From Mycobacterium palustre (GTDB taxonomy: Bacteria > Actinomycetota > Actinomycetes > Mycobacteriales > Mycobacteriaceae): a stretch of 64,000 nucleotides of DNA. Below, in pieces: positions 1-9,962 of this stretch (the first letter of the stretch is position 1; each line of letters begins with the position of its first letter). Under the pieces are notes generated by a model. The model did no database searches. It saw only the letters and a list, made by a program, of their open reading frames with translations, and was not told where the DNA came from. The position numbers were made by a program, and so were the translations under genes. The stretch covers positions 1-64,000 of the forward strand of contig NZ_LQPJ01000105.1 in the NCBI RefSeq assembly GCF_002101785.1, read 5' to 3'.

Positions 1-432
1 CGCCAACGCCGCATCCACCGCGGCCAGCACCTCGGCGTCGGTAATCAAATCGGTGCGATACACCAAGATCTGAAACATCCGATAACCGATGTCACCGGCG
101 CGAAACAGCTGGGCACACCGCGGCAGCCGCTCCCGCATCGCCCGCGAATAGTGCACCCGCTCGGCGGCCACCCCCTGGCCGATCCGCAACGCCGCCGCCA
201 CCTCGGCGGCCACCGCCTCCATCGTGTCGATCGCCCAGTTCTCGGTTTCCGCGCACCGCGACAGCCGGTAGGCAAACAACTCCCCGATCGCCACCAGCTG
301 CGCAGCCGCCGCCCGATTCTCAAACCGCGCCGCCGCGGCAATCCGCTCGACCAACCCCGCCGACTCCGGCGTCGTCGACGGGTAATGCCGCTCGAACAAC
401 TCGTCGAACCGCGCCCGCACCTCTTCGAACAT
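1..432 (-). CDS. 13E12 repeat family / DUF222 protein, N-terminal part
   Basis: The frame is open from an ATG at 432 to the window edge (144 codons), so only the N-terminus is visible. The start reads MFEEVRARFDELFERHYP, followed by ERIAAAARFENRAAAAQLVA and ENWAIDTMEAVAAEVAAAL. This is the pattern I know from the DUF222 domain of mycobacterial 13E12 repeat proteins, which usually end in an HNH nuclease domain. That C-terminal part would lie beyond the window, so nuclease function cannot be judged here. These genes are multicopy and scattered in mycobacteria. The start is the only ATG in frame, 45 bp from the stop of the next gene. Confidence 0.8.
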   Translation of the reverse strand, partial: MFEEVRARFDELFERHYPSTTPESAGLVERIAAAARFENRAAAAQLVAIGELFAYRLSRCAETENWAIDTMEAVAAEVAAALRIGQGVAAERVHYSRAMRERLPRCAQLFRAGDIGYRMFQILVYRTDLITDAEVLAAVDAALA

Positions 433-476
433 GTTTTCGATGCTGCCAGAACGGGGTGACAAGTCCCTCGCGGCCG

Positions 477-1955
477 CTACGGCACCCGCGTCCGATGCCG
501 CTTGTCGTGCGGCGGCACGCCGTTCACACCGCCGATCGTCTCGGCATAGGTGCCCACCGCGAACGCCGCCGCGGAGCCCATGACGCCCAACGCTTCCCGG
601 TTGACGGCATCCGCCGTGTCGCGGGGGCTGCGATAGTTGGGGTCGAAAGCGGCGCCCGCCTGACCGCCCCACAGCCGGGCCTGCACGGCGGTCTTGGTCT
701 GTGAGGAACCGGCGGTCAAACCCCCGACGGGGATGCCGGCGACCATGAAGGGGTGGTAGTCGGCCCGGGTGTTCAGCGGCATGTCGGCGGGCCGCTTCCC
801 GGCCAGGTTGAGGTAGCCGTCCAGGGTGCGCTCGATGCCGGCCGACCCGTCGGGCACGTCGCCGAACGCGATGCCGGCCCCGGGCGGGCCGGACTGGTCG
901 CCGTCGTCGGTGAAGAAGCCGGCGTTGGGCGAGCCCAGCATGGTGAAGTTCAGATACATCGCGATGTCGTTGAGCTGGTCGCGGTCCATGCCGAAGACGT
1001 AGTCCATCGCGCCGTTGGGCCCGTCCTGGTCGGCCCCCCAGAACACGAACCGGACCGCGTTGTTGACCGGGGCCAGCGGGCCCAGTTGCCGCGCCGTCTC
1101 CAGCACCGCGGCCACACCGGTCGCGTTGTCGTTGATGCCGGGCCCGCCGCGCGCGCTGTCGAGGTCCGCGCCCACGACGACCACGTCGTGCGGCGAGCCG
1201 GTTTCGGTCTGCGCCAGCACGTTTCGCGACGTAATCGCGACGTTCTCGGCGTCCAGCACCAGGCGTATCGGCGCGCTGGCGCGGTCGAGCGCCGCGGCGC
1301 CGCTGGCGCCGACCACCGCCACCGGCACCGTCAGCTGCTTGAAATAGCCGGGAGTGAACAGCGTCGGCGGCGCCCCGTTGCCGCCGGGCGGGCTGATCAC
1401 GATCAGCGCAGCCGCGCCCCTTGCCATCGCGCTGTTCTGCTTGTCGACCACCGAGCAGCGAGCGTCGTCGACGACCGCGATCGCGCCCTTGGGCATCGCG
1501 GCCGGGTAATCGCCGGCCGCGCAGCCCGACGACGGCGCCGGCCGCACCGGCTGCCCGGTCAGACCGCCGGGCGGGGTGCGGACCAGCAGCGACGCCTGGT
1601 CGACCGGGTAGCTGCGGCCGGCCACCGTCAGCGTCGGCTTACCCGGTGACACGGTTTGGAGCCGGTCGAACTGCGGCGTCGACACCTTGAACCCGCTGTC
1701 GCGCAACGCCTTCGCCACGTAGTCGACGCTGGCGTCGTACCCCGGCGTGCCCTCCGCGCGGTTCCCGCGGTTGGCGTTGGCGGTGTCTTGCAGCGCCCGC
1801 AGGTGGACGAACATCCGGTCCGCGGTGACCTTTCCGGCCAGGGCATGACCCAGGTCCGGCGCGGCGGCCGGTGGCGCGGGCCGCGGCGCCGAGCATCCCG
1901 CGACCAGGGCGATCGACGCCAAGGCCAGGCAAAGCCGGCGCGGCGCCGCGGTCAT
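477..1955 (-). CDS. LpqL-like M28-fold lipoprotein, probably catalytically dead
   Basis: A 492-residue exported lipoprotein: signal peptide with lipobox LVAGC (Cys21), a protease-associated domain around residues 120-230, then an M28 aminopeptidase fold. It is a paralogue of the adjacent lpqL and aligns along its length (shared GIND, YLNF, SAGIERTL, FDPNY). The metal and catalytic positions are changed: LpqL His270, Glu315, Glu316, Asp344 and His447 correspond to Asp264, Asp309, Gln310, Thr338 and Arg442. Only the bridging Asp276 remains. I infer a pseudoenzyme, perhaps a peptide-binding surface protein. The ATG at 1955 overlaps the lpqL stop (ATGA), and the signal peptide begins there, so the longer upstream frame is not used. 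Confidence 0.88.
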   Translation of the reverse strand: MTAAPRRLCLALASIALVAGCSAPRPAPPAAAPDLGHALAGKVTADRMFVHLRALQDTANANRGNRAEGTPGYDASVDYVAKALRDSGFKVSTPQFDRLQTVSPGKPTLTVAGRSYPVDQASLLVRTPPGGLTGQPVRPAPSSGCAAGDYPAAMPKGAIAVVDDARCSVVDKQNSAMARGAAALIVISPPGGNGAPPTLFTPGYFKQLTVPVAVVGASGAAALDRASAPIRLVLDAENVAITSRNVLAQTETGSPHDVVVVGADLDSARGGPGINDNATGVAAVLETARQLGPLAPVNNAVRFVFWGADQDGPNGAMDYVFGMDRDQLNDIAMYLNFTMLGSPNAGFFTDDGDQSGPPGAGIAFGDVPDGSAGIERTLDGYLNLAGKRPADMPLNTRADYHPFMVAGIPVGGLTAGSSQTKTAVQARLWGGQAGAAFDPNYRSPRDTADAVNREALGVMGSAAAFAVGTYAETIGGVNGVPPHDKRHRTRVP

Positions 1956-3451
1956 GGCTTGGCGAGGGTGTGGCGCGTGCGGTCGGCCATGACCGGAACG
2001 CCGTTGCGGCCACCCAGGTCCTGCGCGTACAGCGCCACCGCGTAGGCCACGCCGCCGCCGTTGATAGCCAGCGAGGTGCGGTCGATGTGGTCGAGGGTGT
2101 CGGTCTTCTTGTGATAGTTGGGGTCGAACGGCTGGTCGGGGGTTCCACCCCACAGCTTGGCCTGTTCGTCGGACTTCTTGACCTCCGCGCCGGAGAACAG
2201 GCCGCCGGCGGGGATGCCGGCCAGGGTGAATCCGTCGTAGTCGGAACGGCCGTCGAACGACGTGTCCTGCGCGGTCTTGCCCGCCGCTTTCAGGTAGGCG
2301 ACCAGGGTCCGCTCGATGCCGGCCGAACCCTCCGGCACCACCGGCTGACCGCGGGCGTCGGCCGGCAGCGACTGGTCTCCGTCGTAGGTGAAGTAGCCCG
2401 GGTTCGGCGAGGCGAGCATGTCGAAATTCAGGTACAGCGCAATGTGTTTCAGCCCGTCGAGGTCGAGCGACTCCACGTAGTTGCGTGACCCGATGAGGCC
2501 GAGTTCCTCCGCGCCCCAGAAGCCGAACCGCACCGCGTTGCGTACCTGCGGCGAACTGCCAAGCTGCACAGCGGTTTCCAGCACGGCGGCCACGCCCGAC
2601 CCGTTGTCGTTGATGCCCGGCCCCTCGGGCACGCTGTCGAGGTGGGCGCCGGCCATCACCACGTCGGTCGGCGACCCCGTCTTGGTCTGCGCGATGACGT
2701 TGCGGGCCTTGAAGCTCTGGACGCTCGCGTTAAGCTTGATGGTCGTGGGCCCGGGCTGTCCGCGCAGCTGCACCCCGATCGACCTGGTCACGCTGACCAC
2801 CGGGATCTTGACGACGGTGTCGGCGCCGAGGGTCCCGCCCATCTGCTGCTCGTCGACGTTGTCGGCGACGATCATCGCCACCGCGCCCCGTTGCGCCGCG
2901 GCGTCCTCCTTCTGTGCGAACGGACAGGTGCCGCGGTCGACCAGCACCACCGCGCCCCGTACCGGCAGCCCGTCGAAGTCCGAGGGCTTGCACGCCGGGT
3001 TTTCCCCGACGCTCGGCACCACCAACGGACCGCTGACGCCGTCGGGTGGGGTGCCGAGGCTGAACTCCAGCGGCCGCGCCTCCACGGCCTTGCCGCCGAC
3101 GGTGACAGTGGGCTTGTCGCCGTGAAACACCCGCGCCGAGAATTCGGGTGTCTGGACGTCAAAGCCGCTGTTGCGCAACGTGTTAACCACATAGTCGACG
3201 CTGGCTTCGTAGCCGGGCGTGCCCACCGCGCGGGTGCCGCTGTTGGCGTTGGCGATGTCCTGGAGTTTCGACAGGTGGGCCATCATGGCGTCGGTGGTGA
3301 CCTTGTGCTGGATCGCGGAGGCGAACTTCGCCGCGTCCGGGTGGCCGGTCGGCTGCTGCGAGTTGGCGTTTTCGTGGGAGCAGCCGGTCACGAATGCGGT
3401 GAGGGCGACGACGGCCGACATGGCCGCGGCCGTGCTGTGGTTGCGTACCAT
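1952..3451 (-). CDS. lpqL: Lipoprotein aminopeptidase LpqL (M28 family)
   Basis: A 499-residue lipoprotein, the size of M. tuberculosis LpqL (Rv0418). It has a signal peptide with lipobox FVTGC (Cys24), a protease-associated insert around residues 125-245, and an M28 zinc aminopeptidase domain. The expected ligands are all present: His270 (GAHLDS), Asp282 (GINDN), Glu315-Glu316 (WGAEELG), Asp344 (LNFDML) and His447 (NYHKKTD). It should remove N-terminal residues from peptides outside the membrane; the true substrate is unknown. I chose the ATG at 3451; a TTG at 3472 is in frame but adds charged residues ahead of the signal. The stop overlaps the next gene by 4 bp, so both are probably co-translated. 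Confidence 0.92.
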   Translation of the reverse strand: MVRNHSTAAAMSAVVALTAFVTGCSHENANSQQPTGHPDAAKFASAIQHKVTTDAMMAHLSKLQDIANANSGTRAVGTPGYEASVDYVVNTLRNSGFDVQTPEFSARVFHGDKPTVTVGGKAVEARPLEFSLGTPPDGVSGPLVVPSVGENPACKPSDFDGLPVRGAVVLVDRGTCPFAQKEDAAAQRGAVAMIVADNVDEQQMGGTLGADTVVKIPVVSVTRSIGVQLRGQPGPTTIKLNASVQSFKARNVIAQTKTGSPTDVVMAGAHLDSVPEGPGINDNGSGVAAVLETAVQLGSSPQVRNAVRFGFWGAEELGLIGSRNYVESLDLDGLKHIALYLNFDMLASPNPGYFTYDGDQSLPADARGQPVVPEGSAGIERTLVAYLKAAGKTAQDTSFDGRSDYDGFTLAGIPAGGLFSGAEVKKSDEQAKLWGGTPDQPFDPNYHKKTDTLDHIDRTSLAINGGGVAYAVALYAQDLGGRNGVPVMADRTRHTLAKP

Positions 3452-3481
3452 CGCGCCCAGGTTAGACCTCAAAGCCGGGGA

Positions 3482-3925
3482 TCAGACATGCAGCGCGTCG
3501 AACGGCGGGATCGGGATGTTGCGCACCACAAACCAAACCGTCACCAGCAGCAGCGTCACCGACGCCGACCAGCGCCCGCGTTGCCAGGCCGGGACCCGTC
3601 GGCCCGTCACGCGAGCGTAGGTCCACCCCGCGTAGGCCCACACCAACAGCACCAGCGCCGCCAGGCCCAGCGCGTTGAACCTCGCCGCGGCCAGCACGTT
3701 GCCGTGCATCAGCGAATACAACATCCGCGCGCTGCCGCACCCCGGGCAGTCGATGCCCAGCAACGCCTTGGTGGGGCACACCGGCAGCGGGCCGCCCGGG
3801 GTGGTCGGGTCACCCACCCAGACGACGGCGCACACCAAGCTCGCGGACGCGGCCACCAGCAGCGGCGCCCCCAGCGCGCGATCAAACGAGCGAGGAAAGC
3901 ATCGCCATGCTTGAGTTTTCTGCAC
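3482..3925 (-). CDS. DUF2752 membrane protein
   Basis: A 147-residue protein with three likely membrane helices (about residues 20-38, 83-100 and 118-134). Between the first two is the DUF2752 signature: CPTKALLGIDCPGCGSARML, with a CxxC-like cysteine cluster. The family function is unknown. The ATG at 3925 makes the gene overlap the end of the upstream CD225-like gene by 44 bp. A later start is possible but would cut into the first helix. It lies 30 bp upstream of lpqL on the same strand, so the four genes from 4211 to 477 probably form one transcript. Confidence 0.75.
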   Translation of the reverse strand: MQKTQAWRCFPRSFDRALGAPLLVAASASLVCAVVWVGDPTTPGGPLPVCPTKALLGIDCPGCGSARMLYSLMHGNVLAAARFNALGLAALVLLVWAYAGWTYARVTGRRVPAWQRGRWSASVTLLLVTVWFVVRNIPIPPFDALHV

Positions 3926-4211
3926 TCAGACCACCCGCCACCGAAATGATGATGATTATGACTACCCACACGACCCAGATGATCAACGACCAGATCACCC
4001 ATTTCCTTGCGCTCGCCGCGGCCGCCTGAGATTCGGCGTACAAACCCTGCGCCCACAATCCATTGACCGAGGCGGCCTTCACGATTGCCACTATCCCGGT
4101 GATGGGGAAGCAGAACAACGTCGCCAAAATCGACCACGCCAAGTAGTTATTCGGCGCTTGCCCGGCGGGCGGCTGCGGCGGGTAGCCGGGCTGAGGCGGT
4201 GGCTGTGTCAT
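3882..4211 (-). CDS. CD225/dispanin-like small membrane protein
   Basis: A 109-residue protein with a proline-rich cytoplasmic N-terminus (MTQPPPQPGYPPQPP) and two hydrophobic helices (about residues 24-46 and 70-93). The first helix region, NYLAWSILATLFCFPITGIV followed by AIVKAASVN, matches the CD225/interferon-induced transmembrane motif, in which a short loop and VKAA precede a basic segment. Bacterial members are of unknown function. It is the first gene of the minus-strand group leading to lpqL; its promoter should lie in 4212-4400. Confidence 0.8.
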   Translation of the reverse strand: MTQPPPQPGYPPQPPAGQAPNNYLAWSILATLFCFPITGIVAIVKAASVNGLWAQGLYAESQAAAASARKWVIWSLIIWVVWVVIIIIISVAGGLSAENSSMAMLSSLV

Positions 4212-4578
4212 AAATTCTCCAGTCGAGGGGAGTTAGCCGGCTAGAAGCGGTGCTTACCATACCGGAGCGGCGCGATCGCGGCACTATCTGAGCAGAAACC
4301 GTGGTTTTCGCCGATCGCCGCCGCGTTGCCGGCCACCTCGCAAAGGGACGAGCGTGAACCGCCGTCGACGATGAATTTCTCTGAGTGTTAACGCATCTAG
4401 CCGAAAAAACGATCTACGCCGGGGGTGTCGGCAATCTCGCCCGAATACGACCGAATGATGCCCAAACAGACAATTTCCACCGAAATGTGTTGCATAGCCA
4501 GACTTAGCCCTACGATCCTTTTAGCAGACGCGTTGTTTTGGTTAGCGACGAGGAGCGCACAACCGTTAGGAGCCAACG
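4212..4578. other. Intergenic region between divergent genes
   Basis: 367 bp separate the minus-strand CD225-like gene from the plus-strand secreted protein at 4579. The stretch is richer in AT than its surroundings. I see no convincing gene. It should hold both divergent promoters. A purine-rich ribosome-binding site (TTAGGAG, about 4566-4572) precedes the ATG at 4579. Confidence 0.5.
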
Positions 4579-5091
4579 ATGCCCGCTCTCCGCAACGCGG
4601 CGCGGGTCGCGGCGGCCACGGCGCTGGCGGGCGGTCTCACCATGGCGGGCACCGCGACGTCGGCCGCCGATCCCAACGCCGACCTCAACACGCTGGCCGC
4701 CGCCCTGTCGAAGGGTTACGGCCTCAACAACTGCACGCCCCAAAACCCGTCCAGTGGCGAACTGGCCGCCCTCACCTGCGGGCAGAGCCCCGACCCCGCC
4801 GGCCCGGTCCAGGCGAAGTACGTCCTGTTCGGCGACGCCGACAACCTGGCCGCCTCTTTCAAGGCCAGCATCAAACACGACACCCTGACCGCGTGCGGCG
4901 ACAGCGGCGAATCACCCACCACCTGGCACCAGGGCAGCTCCGACGACAACTCCGGACAACTGGCATGCGGGACGTATCAGAATGCCGCCGAGATCATTTG
5001 GACCACTGACGCCAAGAACGTGTTGAGCTACATTCGCGGATCCAACACCGACGTGGCGGCGCTCTATCAGTGGTGGCGGACCAACGGTTGA
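4579..5091 (+). CDS. Small secreted cysteine-containing protein, copy 1
   Basis: A 170-residue preprotein. The N-terminus has arginines followed by a hydrophobic stretch and an ASA-type cleavage site before about residue 33, indicating Sec export. The mature part carries four cysteines in the contexts NNC, TCGQSPDP, TACGDSG and LACGTY, suggesting two disulfides, and ends in a tryptophan pair (WWRTNG). I do not recognise a named family. It is a tandem paralogue of the next gene, which has the same four cysteines and the same C-terminus. The ATG at 4579 has a good ribosome-binding site. Function unknown; the short gap suggests co-transcription with copy 2. Confidence 0.85.
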   Translation: MPALRNAARVAAATALAGGLTMAGTATSAADPNADLNTLAAALSKGYGLNNCTPQNPSSGELAALTCGQSPDPAGPVQAKYVLFGDADNLAASFKASIKHDTLTACGDSGESPTTWHQGSSDDNSGQLACGTYQNAAEIIWTTDAKNVLSYIRGSNTDVAALYQWWRTNG

Positions 5092-5144
5092 CCGAAAACC
5101 CTTCCGGTTTACCGCCTTTCAACCCTCGATTAAGGAGTTCGCAA

Positions 5145-5660
5145 ATGTCCCCTCTCAGCAACGCGCTGCGTGTCGCGGCGTCCGCGGCGCTCGCGGGCGG
5201 TTTCGCCATCGTCGGTGCCGCCACGGCGAGCGCAGATCCGACCGGTAGCTCGGCAGACGTCAACACGCTCGCGACCGTGCTGTCAAAGGGCTACGGCCTC
5301 AACAACTGTCAGTCGGCCCCGTTGAGCGGTTCGGTGGTGGCCGAGCTCGACTGCGGGCAAAGCCCCGACCCCAACGGCCCGGCCGCCGGCGTGTACGAAC
5401 TGTTCAAGAACAACACCGATCTGGCCAGCGCGTTCTCCGACAACCTCGGCGGGGTCTCGCAGGTGGCGTGCGGCGACAGCGGTAAGTCACCGACGACGTG
5501 GAGCCAGGGCGGCCAGGCGGCGGGCCAGGTGGCGTGCGGAACGTACAAGGGGGCGGCCGTGATCACCTGGACGACCGACAGCAAGAACGTGTTGAGCCAC
5601 GTCCGCGCGGCCAACACCGACGTCAACGCGCTCTACAACTGGTGGCGCACCAACGGCTGA
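5145..5660 (+). CDS. Small secreted cysteine-containing protein, copy 2
   Basis: A 171-residue paralogue of the preceding gene. It starts MSPLSNALRVAASAALAGG, a typical signal peptide, and is cleaved after an ASA site near residue 29. The blocks VNTLATVLSKGYGLNNC, CGQSPDP, ACGDSGKSPTTW, CGTYKGAA and LYNWWRTNG match copy 1, so all four cysteines are conserved. The start at 5145 is preceded by AAGGAG (5132-5137). An upstream frame exists but begins inside copy 1. The pair looks like a tandem duplication followed by divergence, mainly in the middle. The product is probably extracellular or periplasmic; function not recognised. Confidence 0.88.
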   Translation: MSPLSNALRVAASAALAGGFAIVGAATASADPTGSSADVNTLATVLSKGYGLNNCQSAPLSGSVVAELDCGQSPDPNGPAAGVYELFKNNTDLASAFSDNLGGVSQVACGDSGKSPTTWSQGGQAAGQVACGTYKGAAVITWTTDSKNVLSHVRAANTDVNALYNWWRTNG

Positions 5661-5664
5661 CGCT

Positions 5665-7382
<1,718 letters not shown>

Positions 7383-7386
<4 letters not shown>

Positions 7387-8387
7387 GCTCGGGCTCCCAC
7401 CGGTACGAGTTCGGACACAATCTGCTCGGCGGTCCACGGCGCGAGCAGGAAGCCGGATCGGCCGTGGCCGGCGGCGACCAGCGTGCGGTCGTCCAGGCGG
7501 CGCACCAGCGGCAGATTGTCCGGCGTCATCGGGCGCAGCCCGGCCCCGCACTCGGCCAGCTCGTACTCCCCCAGCGCCGGCAGCACCGCGCAGGCGTCCT
7601 CGAGCAGGTCGCGCACCCCCGAGACGACCGGGGCGGTGTCGCGTCCGTGTTCGTACTGGGTGGCGCCGACGACCACCCCGTCGGCGCGCGGGACCAGGTA
7701 GACCTGCCGCCCGTGCACCCGCGCGCGAATCACCCGCCGCGGCAACGGCATACAGCCCTTGCGCCAGCGCAGCCGCAGCACCTCACCCTTGACGGGACGC
7801 ACCGGCAGGCCCGGCCACAGCGCGGGCGCGTCGATGCCGTTGGCGATCACCACCGCGTCGGCCTCGACGTCAGACAGGTCGCGCGCCGGCGCGGCCCATC
7901 CGACCCCGAGGCGCTCGCAATCGGCGCTCAGCGCCTCGAGCACCGCGCGGTTGTCGACGGCCAGCTCGGTGGGCGCCCGGAAGCCGTGCCGGATGCCTTG
8001 CGCCAGAAGGGGTTCCACGTCCCGGGCGGCCGATTCCCACACCACCGGGTGCCCCTGTGCGGACAGCCAGTCGGCGACGGTGCGCAGGTCCGCGACGTCG
8101 GCGCGGTCGACGGCCACCACCAGCGACTCGCGGGCGGTGACGACCCCCGGCGGGAGCCCGTCGAGGAAGCCCTCTCGCCACAGCCGCAGCGACTCGAGGC
8201 CCAGCCGCAGCAGGCGCTCCTCGCCGGGCCAGCCCTCGCTGTGCGGCGCCAGCATGCCCCCGGCCACCCAGGACGCGCCCGGGTCCTCGGTGCGGTGCAC
8301 GCGCACCCAAAGCCCGGCCTGGGCGGCTCGGCGCGCCACCGACAGCCCGATGACGCCGCCGCCGATGACGGCCAGCCGCGTCGACAT
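7383..8387 (-). CDS. thiO: Glycine oxidase ThiO
   Basis: A 334-residue FAD-dependent D-amino-acid/glycine oxidase family protein that makes dehydroglycine for thiazole synthesis. The N-terminal dinucleotide fold is VIGGGVIGLSVARRAA. Near the C-terminus are the family blocks ECGAGLRPMTPDNLPLV and VAAGHGRSGFLLAP. It is the first gene after the TPP riboswitch, with the ATG only about 13 bp from the end of the aptamer core. Control is therefore likely to be by occlusion of the ribosome-binding site. Confidence 0.95.
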
Positions 8388-8399
8388 CGTCGCCCTCCC

Positions 8400-8498
8400 T
8401 TCGCCGGCATGATCCGGATCAGGTGTGACGGTAAGGGCGGGTCCAGTTGTTTCTGGTGGCGCCCACTCTCAGCCCCGCTCGCCCGGGACTCCCGTGTC
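8400..8498 (-). promoter_or_regulatory. TPP riboswitch (THI element) upstream of thiO
   Basis: Reading the minus strand, the conserved THI core elements appear in order: GGGGCTGAGAGTGGGCG (about 8480-8464), a variable arm, then CACCTGATCCGGATCATGCC (about 8425-8405) with GGCGAAGGGAGGG directly before the thiO ATG at 8387. The CTGAGA and CTGAT..GGAT..ATGCC signatures are those of the TPP aptamer. Because the GAAGGGAGGG ribosome-binding site follows immediately, ligand binding should repress translation. Exact ends are approximate. Confidence 0.93.
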
Positions 8499-8519
8499 TG
8501 AAGTGTTTACCCGGCCTCT

Positions 8520-8537
8520 ACGCTAGCGCGCTAGCGT
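8520..8537. repeat. 18-bp perfect palindrome just before thiE
   Basis: The sequence ACGCTAGCGCGCTAGCGT is its own reverse complement. It lies 6 bp upstream of the thiE GTG, between thiE and the divergent riboswitch leader of thiO. In RNA it would fold into a short hairpin hiding the thiE ribosome-binding region; as DNA it could be an operator. No classic Shine-Dalgarno sequence is visible between it and the GTG. Confidence 0.7.
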
Positions 8538-8543
8538 CGCGGT

Positions 8544-9215
8544 GTGCATCAACGGCTTACCCGCCTGGCGGCCGCGCGGCTCTACCTGTGCACCGACGCG
8601 CGCCGCGAGCGCGGCGACCTGGCCGAGTTCGTCGACGCCGCGCTGGCCGGCGGCGTCGACATCGTGCAGCTGCGCGACAAGGGTTCGGTGGGCGAGCGGC
8701 GGTTCGGGCCGCTCGAGGCGCGCGACGAGCTGGCCGCCTGTGAGATCCTCGCCGACGCGGCCCGCCGGCACGGCGCCCTGTTCGCGGTCAACGACCGCGC
8801 CGACATCGCGCGCGCGGCCGGGGCCGACGTGCTGCACCTCGGGCAGGGCGACCTGCCGCTGGGCGTGGCCCGCGACATCGTCGGGCCGGAGACGCTGCTC
8901 GGGCTGTCCAGCCACGACCCGGCCCAGGCGGCGGCCGCGGCCGCGTCGGCGGCCGACTACTTCTGCGTCGGGCCCTGCTGGCCCACCCCGACCAAGCCGA
9001 GCCGCCCGGCGCCGGGCCTGGAGCTGGTGCGGGAGGCGGCCGGACTCAAGGGCCGCAAGCCGTGGTTCGCGATCGGCGGCATCGACGCCGCGCGGCTGCC
9101 CGAGGTGCTGGCCGCCGGCGCGCGGCGGGTCGTGGTGGTGCGGGCGATCACGGCGGCCCCCGACCCGCGGGCGGCGGCCGAGCGGCTCAGTTCGGCGCTT
9201 GCAGCAGCGAGCTGA
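8544..9215 (+). CDS. thiE: Thiamine-phosphate synthase ThiE
   Basis: A 223-residue TIM-barrel enzyme that joins HMP diphosphate and thiazole phosphate to give thiamine phosphate. Seen: [12 protein letters not shown] at the N-terminus, [50 protein letters not shown] and WFAIGGIDA, all family blocks. It is divergent from thiO and has no riboswitch of its own on this strand. The GTG at 8544 is chosen because the conserved sequence begins within 12 residues. The 3' end overlaps the convergent mutT3 by 29 bp. Confidence 0.95.
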   Translation: MHQRLTRLAAARLYLCTDARRERGDLAEFVDAALAGGVDIVQLRDKGSVGERRFGPLEARDELAACEILADAARRHGALFAVNDRADIARAAGADVLHLGQGDLPLGVARDIVGPETLLGLSSHDPAQAAAAAASAADYFCVGPCWPTPTKPSRPAPGLELVREAAGLKGRKPWFAIGGIDAARLPEVLAAGARRVVVVRAITAAPDPRAAAERLSSALAAAS

Positions 9216-9882
9216 CCCGGCGGCTCAGCTGCGACGCCGTTTGGTCGGCCCGCAGGGGGTCGCCGGGCATGCACCAGACGAAGACGCCCGTCTCGATCTC
9301 GATCGTGCGGGGCAGGTGCCGGCGCCGTTCGTCGCCGTGGTCCAGCGGCACCAGCGCCGGGGCGGTGCGCAGCCGGTGCCAGCTGGCCGCGAAGCCCGGG
9401 TGCAGCGGCAGGTGGGCGACCTCCTCCTCGGGGACCCAGCGCATCTCGGCGCTCTCCAGATTCGGCACGGTGTCCAGCAGCTCCCCGGCGTCGGCGACGA
9501 CGGTGGTGTAGGTCCAGCGCGTCCCGCCCCGCCCGGCGACCTCGGCGGTGACCAGCGCGCCGCGCACGGCGACCCGGTCGGCCCGCAGGCCGGCCTCCTC
9601 GTGGGCTTCGCGGACCGCGGTCTGCTCCGCGGATTCGTGGCTGTCCCGCGCCCCGCCGGGCAAACCCCAGGTGCCGCCCTGGTGGCTCCACACCGCGCGG
9701 TGCTGCAGCAGCACCGCGGGCGTCCCGTCGGGCCGCGGCGCGCGCAGCAGCAGCCCGGCGGCGCCGTACCGGCCCCAGTAATGGGCGCCGTCGACGGATA
9801 TCACCCATCCGTCGCCGTCGCCGTGCACGAGTTCAGGATATGCAGTGCAATTGGGTCGGCCTCCCCCCATCGGCCCCAACAT
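9187..9882 (-). CDS. mutT3: Nudix hydrolase MutT3
   Basis: A Nudix hydrolase of up to 231 residues matching M. tuberculosis MutT3 (Rv0413, 217 aa). The Nudix box is [20 protein letters not shown] followed by EAGL, with every conserved Gly, Glu and Arg present. The M. tuberculosis family is assigned to sanitation of oxidised nucleotides. The ATG at 9882 is used; an in-frame ATG at 9870 gives a length closer to the M. tuberculosis protein. A conserved [19 protein letters not shown] block precedes the box. It is convergent with thiE, overlapping by 29 bp. Confidence 0.93.
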   Translation of the reverse strand: MLGPMGGGRPNCTAYPELVHGDGDGWVISVDGAHYWGRYGAAGLLLRAPRPDGTPAVLLQHRAVWSHQGGTWGLPGGARDSHESAEQTAVREAHEEAGLRADRVAVRGALVTAEVAGRGGTRWTYTTVVADAGELLDTVPNLESAEMRWVPEEEVAHLPLHPGFAASWHRLRTAPALVPLDHGDERRRHLPRTIEIETGVFVWCMPGDPLRADQTASQLSRRVSSLLQAPN

Positions 9883-9962
9883 GCTCTTAGAATTCGCTTA
9901 TCCCGGTTCCCGCTGAGATTGCGTGCACTTTCTCAAGGCCGAAAGATGAGGGCTGATCGGAC

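Noticed and set aside
477..1955. Naming the second M28-like gene lpqM
   Set aside because: As I recall, LpqM (Rv0419) is a different metalloprotease type with an HExxH motif. No HExxH is present here, and the protein aligns with LpqL.
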